Positions 19,884 to 28,736 of a stretch of DNA of 64,000 bases are shown piece by piece. The DNA lies in assembly GCA_020633895.1 (NCBI GenBank), contig JACKCT010000004.1, forward strand, positions 1 to 64,000, written 5' to 3'. This stretch comes from Deltaproteobacteria bacterium. GTDB lineage: Bacteria > Lernaellota > Lernaellaia > JACKCT01. The notes beneath the pieces are model-generated. The model did not search any database. It worked only from the letters and a program-made list of their open reading frames with translations, and was not told the DNA's origin. The number at the start of each line of letters is the position of its first letter. Positions within the stretch are counted from its first letter, which is position 1. A program made the position numbers and the translations under genes.

Positions 19884-20606
19884 TCAGATCCCCGTCGCGT
19901 GCCGATCCGCCATGGCCTGCGTCCAGTCGTAGAGCGGCTTGAATTTCTTGAAGTGCTCGAAGGTCCAGTCAACGATCTCCGGTGAATGCAGTTCCGGCAC
20001 GATCTTGGTTTCATACATGCCGATCACACCGACATACCGCAGCCAGTCGGCGCGGGGATGGTCCTTGTCGAAACCGCGCGGAACCGTCTTGTAGTGCTCG
20101 CCCCAGATCTTGTAGTCGCCAGCCTTCGTGACCTTTTCGACCGCCTTTACCAGCGCCTTGCCCAGGGCGTCGTCCAACACCGAGCGTCGAAATTCGTCCA
20201 GCATGTCCTGGGGAATCTGATGCATCCCGCCGGCGACGAACATCGTTCCCGCCACCGGATCGATATGAAAATAAAACTCGCCGGAATCAAAGCGCTTGGC
20301 GGGGGCCGTCCACCAGAGGATGCCCAGGTTCGTTTTGTACGGCGTCTTGTCGTTGGAAAAGCGCGTGTCGCGATTGATGCGAAAAAGCGAGCGATTGACC
20401 TTCGGCTCGGCGACAATCTGCGGCGCGATTTTGCGCAGCCGTTCGCCCATCGTCACGCAAAACGCCGCCGACGGTTCCTTCACCAGTTTTTCGTAGTCAT
20501 CCCGGTGTTCGTCGAACCACGCCTTCGAATTGTTCTTGGACAGATCCTTGAAGAACTTGAGGGTGCCTTTGGGGAAGCCTTCGAAACCGGCGACTTTTTT
20601 GGCCAT
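19884..20606 (-). CDS. DUF2461 family protein
   Basis: A 240-residue protein of the DUF2461/TIGR02453 family: FLKDL-type opening (LKFFKDLSKNNSKAWFDEHR), FRINRDTRFSNDKTPYKTN and GEFYFHIDP. The family is widespread and cytoplasmic with no assigned biochemical activity. The ATG at 20606 follows AGGAG at a spacing of 8; a longer in-frame extension to 20669 was rejected. Convergent with the PIG-L gene. Confidence 0.88.
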   Translation of the reverse strand: MAKKVAGFEGFPKGTLKFFKDLSKNNSKAWFDEHRDDYEKLVKEPSAAFCVTMGERLRKIAPQIVAEPKVNRSLFRINRDTRFSNDKTPYKTNLGILWWTAPAKRFDSGEFYFHIDPVAGTMFVAGGMHQIPQDMLDEFRRSVLDDALGKALVKAVEKVTKAGDYKIWGEHYKTVPRGFDKDHPRADWLRYVGVIGMYETKIVPELHSPEIVDWTFEHFKKFKPLYDWTQAMADRHATGI

Positions 20607-20693
20607 GGGCGCGACTCCTGAAAGGGGATCGTTCAGGAGAAAATTACGGGTGATGGAGGTCGGGTGCAAGTGGGAGTGCAGGGTACGATCATT

Positions 20694-20762
20694 CAGAGCG
20701 GCGACCGTGAGGGAGCGGGTTGGTCGTCATGGCAACCCGCTTGCTAACGCGCGCGGCTCTGA
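20694..20762. repeat. Palindromic dispersed repeat
   Basis: CAGAGCGGCG (20694-20703) pairs imperfectly with CGCGCGGCTCTG (around 20751-20762). Inside, GCGGGTT (20715-20721) pairs with AACCCGC (20734-20740). The element lies between rimO and the DUF2461 gene. Parts recur in degenerate form at 10312-10459. Confidence 0.55.
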
Positions 20763-20779
20763 AAGGGCGTGATTGTTGC

Positions 20780-22162
20780 CTATTCTTCGACGCTGCCGAA
20801 CAGATCGTACTCGGTCGAGTCTTCGATCGTCACATCGACGATGTCTCCGAGTTGGACGTCGACGTCTTCGGGGATGTGGACGTAAGTGAGGCCGTCGATC
20901 TCGGGGGCTTGGGACGGGGTACGGCCGATGTGCGTGTAGCGGTCGTGGTGCTCTAGGTACAGTTCTTCCTCGATGAGCACCGGCATCGTCTTGCCGACCT
21001 GCCTTGCCAGCTTGTCGCGGGAGATTTTCTGTTGCAGGAGCATCAGGCGTTCGAGACGTTCCTCGGCCGCCTCCCGATCGACCTGTCCGGCCATCTTGAA
21101 CGCCGGTGTATTCTCTTCGCGGGAATAAACGAACGCCCCCAGGTTGTCGAACTCCCACTGCTCGACGAATTCCAGCAATTCCTCGAAATCGCTTTCCGTC
21201 TCACCGGGCATGCCGACAATCAGCGTCGTCCGGAGCGCGATATCGGGAATGCGTCGGCGCAAGGTGGTCAGCAGGCGCTCGTGACCGGCTTTGTCCATGT
21301 GGCGGTTCATCGCCTTGAGCATGGGGTCGGAAACATGCTGGAAGGGAATATCCAAGTACGGCAGCACCCGAGGCAGTCGCGCCATGGCGTCGATTATCGG
21401 ATCGGTCATGACCGCGGGGTGGGCGTAGAGCAGGCGGATCCATTCCAGGCCGTCGATGGCGTCCAGACGTTCCAGCAACTCGACAAGGCGGTTTTGGCCG
21501 TCGATGTCGGTGTGGTAAGAGGTCAAATCCTGGGCCACCAGCGACAATTCGAGCACGCCTTGATCGACCAGCGACCGGGCCTCGGCGACCAACTCGTCCA
21601 GGGGCGCCGAGCGATGGGCCCCGCGAATGCGCGGGATGACGCAGAAGGAGCAGCCTTGGTTGCATCCGTCGCTGACTTTTAAGTACGCGCGCCACGGCGG
21701 GCCGGACAGCAGGCGCTCACCACGAACCGGGTCGTTGAGGGCGCGACTGGAGAATTCCCAGCGCCGTTTTCGGTCCTTGCGCCACTGCTCGACCATCGTC
21801 GGCAGTTCGGTCATTTCCAGCACACCGACCACCAGGTCCAGGTCCGGCATGGCGTCGACCAGCTCGGTGCGGTAACGATCCGGCAGGCACCCGGCGGCGA
21901 CCAGCATCTGCGTCTCGCCGGCGTTTTTCAGATCGATTTCGTCCATAAGGGTGTCCACGGACTGCTGGGCCGATTCCTCGACGAACCCGCAGGTGGTGAC
22001 GACCACCACGTCCGCCTTGCCGTCAGGCACCAGCCGCCACCCGGCCCGCAGGAAGTTGCCCGCCACGCGCTCCGTGTCGACCTGATTTTTCGCGCAACCC
22101 AGGGCCACGACGCGGACGGTCCCCGAGGGGGATTGGACGGATTCGGAGGTGGCAGCAGCCAT
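20780..22162 (-). CDS. rimO: Ribosomal protein uS12 (Asp) methylthiotransferase RimO
   Basis: A 460-residue radical-SAM methylthiotransferase. Domains in order: N-terminal UPF0004 domain with the three iron-sulfur cysteines (ALGCAKNQVDTE, TTCGFVEES, AAGCLPDR), radical-SAM domain with CNQGCSFCVIPRIRG and PYLDIPFQH, and C-terminal TRAM domain (VGKTMPVLIEEE and GDIVDVTIEDSTEYDL). It modifies a conserved Asp of ribosomal protein S12. The PYLDIPFQH and EYDL features favour RimO over MiaB. Length is normal. Monocistronic or with the small membrane gene upstream. Confidence 0.95.
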   Translation of the reverse strand: MAAATSESVQSPSGTVRVVALGCAKNQVDTERVAGNFLRAGWRLVPDGKADVVVVTTCGFVEESAQQSVDTLMDEIDLKNAGETQMLVAAGCLPDRYRTELVDAMPDLDLVVGVLEMTELPTMVEQWRKDRKRRWEFSSRALNDPVRGERLLSGPPWRAYLKVSDGCNQGCSFCVIPRIRGAHRSAPLDELVAEARSLVDQGVLELSLVAQDLTSYHTDIDGQNRLVELLERLDAIDGLEWIRLLYAHPAVMTDPIIDAMARLPRVLPYLDIPFQHVSDPMLKAMNRHMDKAGHERLLTTLRRRIPDIALRTTLIVGMPGETESDFEELLEFVEQWEFDNLGAFVYSREENTPAFKMAGQVDREAAEERLERLMLLQQKISRDKLARQVGKTMPVLIEEELYLEHHDRYTHIGRTPSQAPEIDGLTYVHIPEDVDVQLGDIVDVTIEDSTEYDLFGSVEE

Positions 22163-22327
22163 GGATACGGACCCTTGAACGCCCGTGTCGGCGTTCGAAT
22201 CGGTGAAATTGTCCGGCGAAATCAGGATGTTAATCCCAAGGGGGATCGGCGGCCGGACGGGCGAGGGGTATACGGGTTTTTCGGCGGAAAATCAACCGAA
22301 AATCGCGCGCTGGACGGGGGTTGGGCG

Positions 22328-22729
22328 CTAGTCGTCGGTCATGGTGAAGTACAGGATGATGCCGGTAACGACCAGGAACGTGACGATGAAGATGGCCAAG
22401 GGCCCTGCCTGGCTGAACTCCTGGTCCATGTAGTCCGAGGTGTTGACGGTTTGCCGGCCCAGGCTCAACCAGTAGGCAAAGCCGTAGCCGTAGATGGCGA
22501 AGGCCAACAGGATCGGCTTGCGGGATTTGACGATCAGCCCGAATGCCACCAGGATCACCGCCGTGCCGATGACATACGGATTGATCAGCATGTTGTAGAC
22601 GTTCTTTTCGGAGACGGCCATCTGCAAATTGTACCAGTTGGTCGCGAAGAAGCCGCCGGACGGCGCCGCCTGCTCCTCCACTTGCCCGATGAACGCGATC
22701 AATCCGGTCCAGATCTGCGCGGCGGCCAT
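22328..22729 (-). CDS. Small membrane protein of unknown function
   Basis: A 133-residue protein. The ATG at 22729 is chosen because GAGGGG lies 8 bases upstream. After an amphipathic N-terminal region (GLIAFIGQVEEQAAPSGGFF) it has three hydrophobic segments: INPYVIGTAVILVAFGLIV, ILLAFAIYGYGFAYW and LAIFIVTFLVVTGIILYF. The end is TMTDD. I recognise no family. It is divergent from mreB and 165 bp upstream of rimO on the same strand. Confidence 0.7.
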   Translation of the reverse strand: MAAAQIWTGLIAFIGQVEEQAAPSGGFFATNWYNLQMAVSEKNVYNMLINPYVIGTAVILVAFGLIVKSRKPILLAFAIYGYGFAYWLSLGRQTVNTSDYMDQEFSQAGPLAIFIVTFLVVTGIILYFTMTDD

Positions 22730-23016
22730 GGTTGTCCCCTCGGAAATTTGAATGCCGTTCATGATAGCGTTTCGCCCGTTTCTGACAAGTCCAATATGCG
22801 CTCCACCGGGGATTCCCATAACTCGCGATCTTTGGAACATCGCCGAAAAACATGACTGATACCAAATGTTTAGTGAGGGAACGAAGATTGCGCTCAGATG
22901 CCCTGGACAGGGATTGTCGGGGGTATTTCCCCATTTGCTTAATGGTCGCGGGGCCTTGTCGGGAATCGGGGGGTTGTGTATAACCGACCGACCTTCACGA
23001 GCGACGTGGGCCATAG

Positions 23017-24054
<1,038 letters not shown>

Positions 24055-24187
24055 GACGACTTGGAGCGCGAGCGTCGCGTATCCTTGGAAATTTTCTGGA
24101 ATTTTCGCCGAATCCGCCCGGCGGGCCGACCGAAAAGCGGATTCGCTCCCACGCCCATGAAACCGACCCGGCGGCGTCGAGGCACCC

Positions 24188-25042
24188 ATGCGCGACTCGA
24201 TATTTCGCTACAAATTGCTGGTCGTCGCCGTCGTCCTGGTCATCCTGGGGCTGCATTTCGCGTCGTCGGCGCTGGACAAGGGCGACGAAACCGGCTGGCT
24301 GGGCCGAACGGTCATCAGTGTCTATACCCCCGTCCACAACGTCGTCACCTGGCCGTTCATCAAGGTCGCCGCCCTGGCCAATCGCTACGTCTACCTGATC
24401 GATCAATCCAACGAAGTCGAAATCCTGCGGGAACAAAACCGCAGCCTCATGGTTCAGATGCATCAGTATTCCGAGCTGGAAGCCGAAAACAAACGGCTGC
24501 GTGACCTGCTCAAATTTCGCCCCAATCGCAAGGTCGAGCCGCTCTACGCCAAGGTCATCGCCCGGTCGTTGTCGCCGGAAGTCCGCACGATTCTCATCGA
24601 CAAGGGCCGAAGCGACGGCATCGAACGCAATATGGTGGTGCTGACCAACGCCGGATTGATCGGACACGTCTCAACCGTGACGTCCAACGCGGCGAAGGTG
24701 TTGCTCATCAGCGACGCCAACTCGGCGGTGGACGCGGTCGTTCAGCGCTCCCGAGCCTCGGGAATCCTCAAGGGGCGCAGCCGACGCACCTGCAAGCTGG
24801 AATTCATCAACCGCAGCGACGACGTGGAAGTGGGCGACATCGTCGTCAGCAGCGGCATCGGCGGCCTGTTCCCGGGAGGATATGTGCTGGGGCGCGTGGT
24901 AAAAGTGGAGAGCACGCCGACCGATATGTTCCAAAACGTCGAAGTGCTGCCGACGGTCGCCTTTGACAAGCTCGAAGAAGTCGCCCTGGTGCCGGGAATG
25001 GAAGAAGCGAGCGACGCGGCGTTTGACGGTAAGGCGGGCTGA
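24188..25042 (+). CDS. mreC: Rod-shape determining protein MreC
   Basis: A 284-residue bitopic protein: short cytoplasmic N-terminus, one transmembrane helix (LLVVAVVLVILGLHF), a coiled coil (about residues 75-110, EVEILREQNRSLMVQMHQYS) and the periplasmic double beta-barrel with DKGRSDGIERNMVV and VSSGIGGLFPGGYVLG. MreC links MreB to PBP2 and activates it. Length is normal. The mreD start lies 4 bp after its stop. Confidence 0.94.
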   Translation: MRDSIFRYKLLVVAVVLVILGLHFASSALDKGDETGWLGRTVISVYTPVHNVVTWPFIKVAALANRYVYLIDQSNEVEILREQNRSLMVQMHQYSELEAENKRLRDLLKFRPNRKVEPLYAKVIARSLSPEVRTILIDKGRSDGIERNMVVLTNAGLIGHVSTVTSNAAKVLLISDANSAVDAVVQRSRASGILKGRSRRTCKLEFINRSDDVEVGDIVVSSGIGGLFPGGYVLGRVVKVESTPTDMFQNVEVLPTVAFDKLEEVALVPGMEEASDAAFDGKAG

Positions 25043-25046
25043 CGAA

Positions 25047-25568
25047 ATGCAAGGTCCGCTCTATTTCGGTCTCGCCTTCACGATGTTGATTCTGGAAAAT
25101 CTCTGGCGCGCCCAATGGCCGATTCACGGTCTGGCGCCCCAGTTCACGCTGCTCCTGGTCGCGTTCATGGGGCTGACCGAACACGGCCTCGCCGGGCTGT
25201 TTTACGCATTCGGCCTGGGCATCGCGATGGACGCCCTGGCCGGCACCGTGCCGGGCTTCACCGCCGTTGCGTATATCATCACCTACGTCTTCATGATCGC
25301 CGCCTCCAAGCTGTTCTGGGTGAAGAGTATTCCGTTCCAAATCCTCACGGCGGCGGTGATGACGTCGCTGGCGGTCACGTCGCGCCTGGCGATTTTGTGG
25401 TTTTATCGCTTGGAGCGCGGCCTGGGGCCGGAGATCCTGCGCGACATTCCCTGGCAAATCCTGTTGAATCTGGTCGCCGTGCTGATACTATTCCCCATCC
25501 TGATCCGGCTGGACGAGGCCACCGACCCGGGTCGGGAGGGCGAACTCTTCTCGTCGGTGCGCTGGTAG
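25047..25568 (+). CDS. mreD: Rod-shape determining protein MreD
   Basis: A 173-residue protein with about five transmembrane segments (YFGLAFTMLILENLW, FTLLLVAFMGL, FYAFGLGIAMDAL, YIITYVFMIAA and ILLNLVAVLILFPIL). MreD is poorly conserved in sequence; the call rests on size, topology and position between mreC and the PBP2 gene. The ATG at 25047 avoids overlap with mreC. Confidence 0.9.
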   Translation: MQGPLYFGLAFTMLILENLWRAQWPIHGLAPQFTLLLVAFMGLTEHGLAGLFYAFGLGIAMDALAGTVPGFTAVAYIITYVFMIAASKLFWVKSIPFQILTAAVMTSLAVTSRLAILWFYRLERGLGPEILRDIPWQILLNLVAVLILFPILIRLDEATDPGREGELFSSVRW

Positions 25569-25574
25569 CGCGAC

Positions 25575-27455
25575 ATGATCGAACGCGAACCTTCCGGATT
25601 TATCGAAAACGAAGAGCGTCGCGACGCCCTGTATTACGTCGTCGTCGGGATCGCTTTTCTGATCCTGCTGACCAAGCTCGTCTACCTTCAGGTCATCAAG
25701 GGCGACGAGTATGTGGAGCGCGCCGACCGCCATCGCACCCGTGAGTATCGCCTCCCGGCTCAGCGTGGCGTCATCTACGATCGGGACGGCGAAATCCTGG
25801 CCGAAAACCGGCCCAGCTATAACCTGTTCTTCCATCCCAAGATGCTCGCAAGTCCGGAGCGCCTGACGTTCCTGGAAAAAGCCTGCGAGGAATTCGATCT
25901 GGACTTCGACGTCGCCAAGCGGCGTTTGGAAAACTCTCGGGACCTGCGTCCGGTGAAGATCAAGACGGATATTTCCCGGGACGATCTGGCCAAGATCGAG
26001 ACCAAGGCCATGGTCTACGGCCCCGGCTATCCCCTGGAGATCGAGATCGAAACGGCGCGAGTCTATCCCCACGGCGACGTGACCGCGCACATCGTCGGAT
26101 ACATGGACGAGATCGATCCGGGGCGCTTGCAACGAGACAAATACGAAGACTACCGGCCGGGCGATCTGGTCGGAAAAACGGGGATCGAGGAATATTACGA
26201 GGAAGAACTGGCCGGACGTTTCGGTAAGCGCATCATGGAGGTCAACGCTCGGGGCGTGCCGTTGCGCGAACTGAGCTTGGAGCCCGGTGTCTCCGGACGC
26301 AATCTGGTGCTCAATCTGGACGTGACGCTGATGACCGCCGCGCGGCGCGCTATCGGGACGGCGGCCGGGGCCGTGGTCGTGATGGACCCGCGGGATGGGG
26401 CGGTATTAGCTTCGTATTCGTCGCCGAATTTTGCCCCGGAGATGTTCCTGCGTCCGATTCCCCATGACGTCTGGAACGCGATCAACAACAACGAACGCAA
26501 ACCCCTCTACAACAAGTTCCTCACCGGGCAGTACCCGCCGGGTTCCACCTTCAAGGCCATCACCGCGCTGGCGGGTCTGGAGTCGGGGGTCATCAAACCC
26601 GGCGATACGGAATATTGCCCCGGCAAGTGGCGCTTCGGCGGGCGGGATTTCCGTTGCCATTCGTCACGCGGCCACGGCTATGTCAATCTTCAGTCGGCGC
26701 TGGTGCATTCGTGCGATGTGTATTTTTATAAAAAAGGCTACGAGATGGGCATCGACCTGCTGGCCGAGTACGGCAAGGCGATGGGCTACGGCGTGCCCAC
26801 CGGCATTGACCTTGGCGGCGAGTATCGCGGCGTGATGCCCAACAAGGAATGGAAGTCGGAGAAGCTCAAGGAGCGCTGGCTGCCGGGCGACACGCTTTCC
26901 GCGTCCATCGGGCAGGGGTACGATCTGGCCACGCCGCTGCAAGTGGCCGTGTCCTACGCGGCGATCGCCAACGGCGGGACGGTTTTCCAGCCCCGGGTGG
27001 TGCATCGCATTGAAAATCAGGACGGCAGTGCGATGCAGGAAGTGGACGCGCCGGTGCTGCGCAAACTGCCGTTTAAAAAACGCAACCTCGACCTGGTCAC
27101 GCGGGGATTGATCGGCGTCGTCAACGATCCGGGCGGCACGGGCCGCAACGCTCGGCTTAAAGGCCATCTGGTCGCGGGAAAAACCGGCACGAGCCAGGTG
27201 CGGGCCATCGCGGCGGTGCGCAAGCATATCAGCCAGTTGCCGTACAAGGCGCGTGACCATGCGTGGTTCGCCGCGTTCGCACCGGCGGGCGACCCGGAGA
27301 TCGTGGTGGTCGTGTTGGCTGAACATTCCGGCCACGGCGGCGTGGTCGCCGCGCCCATCGCTCAGCAGGTGCTTACGGTATTTTTCCGCGAGCGGGCCAA
27401 GAATCTGAAACGACAAAAGGCATTGGAGGGCGCGCCGTCGCTGGCGGCTCGGTAG
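25575..27455 (+). CDS. mrdA: Penicillin-binding protein 2 (peptidoglycan transpeptidase)
   Basis: A 626-residue class B PBP that crosslinks lateral-wall peptidoglycan with RodA. One N-terminal transmembrane helix (ALYYVVVGIAFLILLTKLVY) is followed by the PBP dimerisation region (RGVIYDRDGEILAENRP) and the transpeptidase domain. Active-site motifs: STFK in PGSTFKAITAL, SCD in HSCDVYFYK (the usual PBP2 variant of SxN) and KTG in AGKTGTSQV. Length normal; rodA begins 20 bp later. Confidence 0.96.
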   Translation: MIEREPSGFIENEERRDALYYVVVGIAFLILLTKLVYLQVIKGDEYVERADRHRTREYRLPAQRGVIYDRDGEILAENRPSYNLFFHPKMLASPERLTFLEKACEEFDLDFDVAKRRLENSRDLRPVKIKTDISRDDLAKIETKAMVYGPGYPLEIEIETARVYPHGDVTAHIVGYMDEIDPGRLQRDKYEDYRPGDLVGKTGIEEYYEEELAGRFGKRIMEVNARGVPLRELSLEPGVSGRNLVLNLDVTLMTAARRAIGTAAGAVVVMDPRDGAVLASYSSPNFAPEMFLRPIPHDVWNAINNNERKPLYNKFLTGQYPPGSTFKAITALAGLESGVIKPGDTEYCPGKWRFGGRDFRCHSSRGHGYVNLQSALVHSCDVYFYKKGYEMGIDLLAEYGKAMGYGVPTGIDLGGEYRGVMPNKEWKSEKLKERWLPGDTLSASIGQGYDLATPLQVAVSYAAIANGGTVFQPRVVHRIENQDGSAMQEVDAPVLRKLPFKKRNLDLVTRGLIGVVNDPGGTGRNARLKGHLVAGKTGTSQVRAIAAVRKHISQLPYKARDHAWFAAFAPAGDPEIVVVVLAEHSGHGGVVAAPIAQQVLTVFFRERAKNLKRQKALEGAPSLAAR

Positions 27456-27475
27456 TCGAGCGGCGCGCTATATTC

Positions 27476-28639
27476 ATGGGCATCTTCCAACGCAACAACA
27501 GCAGCTTCTATTCGCCTTTCGCCGAGCGGCGGTTTCAGTCCCGCGTCGAGCGAAGAATGGTGCGTTTCGACTGGACGATCGCGGTGCTGGTGCTGGTGCT
27601 CATGGGCATCGGGATCATGAATCTGTACTCCGCGGTCGCGGGATATCCGGAGCGGCAGGTGCTGTTCTCCGCCCAGATGCGCTGGTTCGTGGCGTGCATG
27701 ATCCTCATGGTGCCGATCTATCTGATCAATTACCACTTCTACGAAGCCACCGCCCCGTGGGCTTACGCGATGACGAGTGTCTTTCTTCTTTTGACGCTCT
27801 TTTTCGGGCGCGTGCTGCACGGCTCGTCCCGATGGCTGAATATCGGCGGATTTTCGTTCCAGCCGTCCGAGTTTTCCAAGATCGCGCTGGTGCTGATTCT
27901 GGCGCGATATTTCGCGGCGAATCCCAAACATGGCGGCTATACGTTACGCGAACTCAAATTCCCGCTGACGCTGATGCTCGTGCCGACCGCGCTGATCTTT
28001 TTCGAACCCGATTTGGGCACGGCGCTGATTCACGTGCTGATCTTTTTGAGCATTGCCGTGTTCGTGGGACTGGATAAAAAAACGGTGGCGGCGGTGGTGG
28101 GATTCGTGCTGCTCATCGCGCCGATCGGGTGGTTTTTCCTGCTCAAGGATTACCAAAAAAGCCGCATTCTGACGGTCATCGATCCGTCCGTGGACCCACA
28201 GGGCGCGGGCTATCAGATCACCCAGTCCGCCGTCGCAATCGGCTCCGGCAAATTCTTCGGCAAGGGCTACCTGCAAGGCACGCAGACCAAGCTGCGCTTC
28301 CTACCCGAGCAGCACACGGACTTCGTTTTCTCGGTGCTGTCCGAGGAGTGGGGCCTCATCGGCGCGGTGCTGGTGCTGGCGTTGTTTTTTCTGTTGATCG
28401 CGTGGGGGCTGTCGGTGGCGAGCAATTCGAAGGACCGCTTCGGCTCCATCGCGGCCTTCGGTTTGGCGGCCATGCTCTTCTGGCACGTCATCATCAACAT
28501 CGGCATGGCCCTGGGTCTCATGCCCGTCGTCGGCGTTATTCTCCCGTTCTTCAGTTACGGCCGCACCGCCGTGTTCTCCATGTTATGCGTCGTGACGTTG
28601 CTGCTGAATATCAGTAGTCGAAGATATATTTTCGAGTAG
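27476..28639 (+). CDS. rodA: Peptidoglycan glycosyltransferase RodA (SEDS family)
   Basis: A 387-residue SEDS protein with about ten transmembrane segments. It polymerises glycan strands from lipid II with PBP2. Family motifs: GSSRWLNIGGFSFQPSEFSK, the catalytic-region Asp in FEPDLGTALI, PEQHTDFVFSVLSEEWG and GVILPFFSYGRTAV near the end. The N-terminal 30 residues are a longer hydrophilic lead than in E. coli RodA. Last gene of the rod-shape operon; convergent with the flavoprotein fusion. Confidence 0.95.
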   Translation: MGIFQRNNSSFYSPFAERRFQSRVERRMVRFDWTIAVLVLVLMGIGIMNLYSAVAGYPERQVLFSAQMRWFVACMILMVPIYLINYHFYEATAPWAYAMTSVFLLLTLFFGRVLHGSSRWLNIGGFSFQPSEFSKIALVLILARYFAANPKHGGYTLRELKFPLTLMLVPTALIFFEPDLGTALIHVLIFLSIAVFVGLDKKTVAAVVGFVLLIAPIGWFFLLKDYQKSRILTVIDPSVDPQGAGYQITQSAVAIGSGKFFGKGYLQGTQTKLRFLPEQHTDFVFSVLSEEWGLIGAVLVLALFFLLIAWGLSVASNSKDRFGSIAAFGLAAMLFWHVIINIGMALGLMPVVGVILPFFSYGRTAVFSMLCVVTLLLNISSRRYIFE

Positions 28640-28736
28640 TGGCTGTTGGGCATTGGAAAGGCCGACGTTGAAACGACAGAGGCGCGCACGTGAGTAAGCG
28701 GCCCGGAGCGTTCGACGACCTGCCCATAATTCACCC

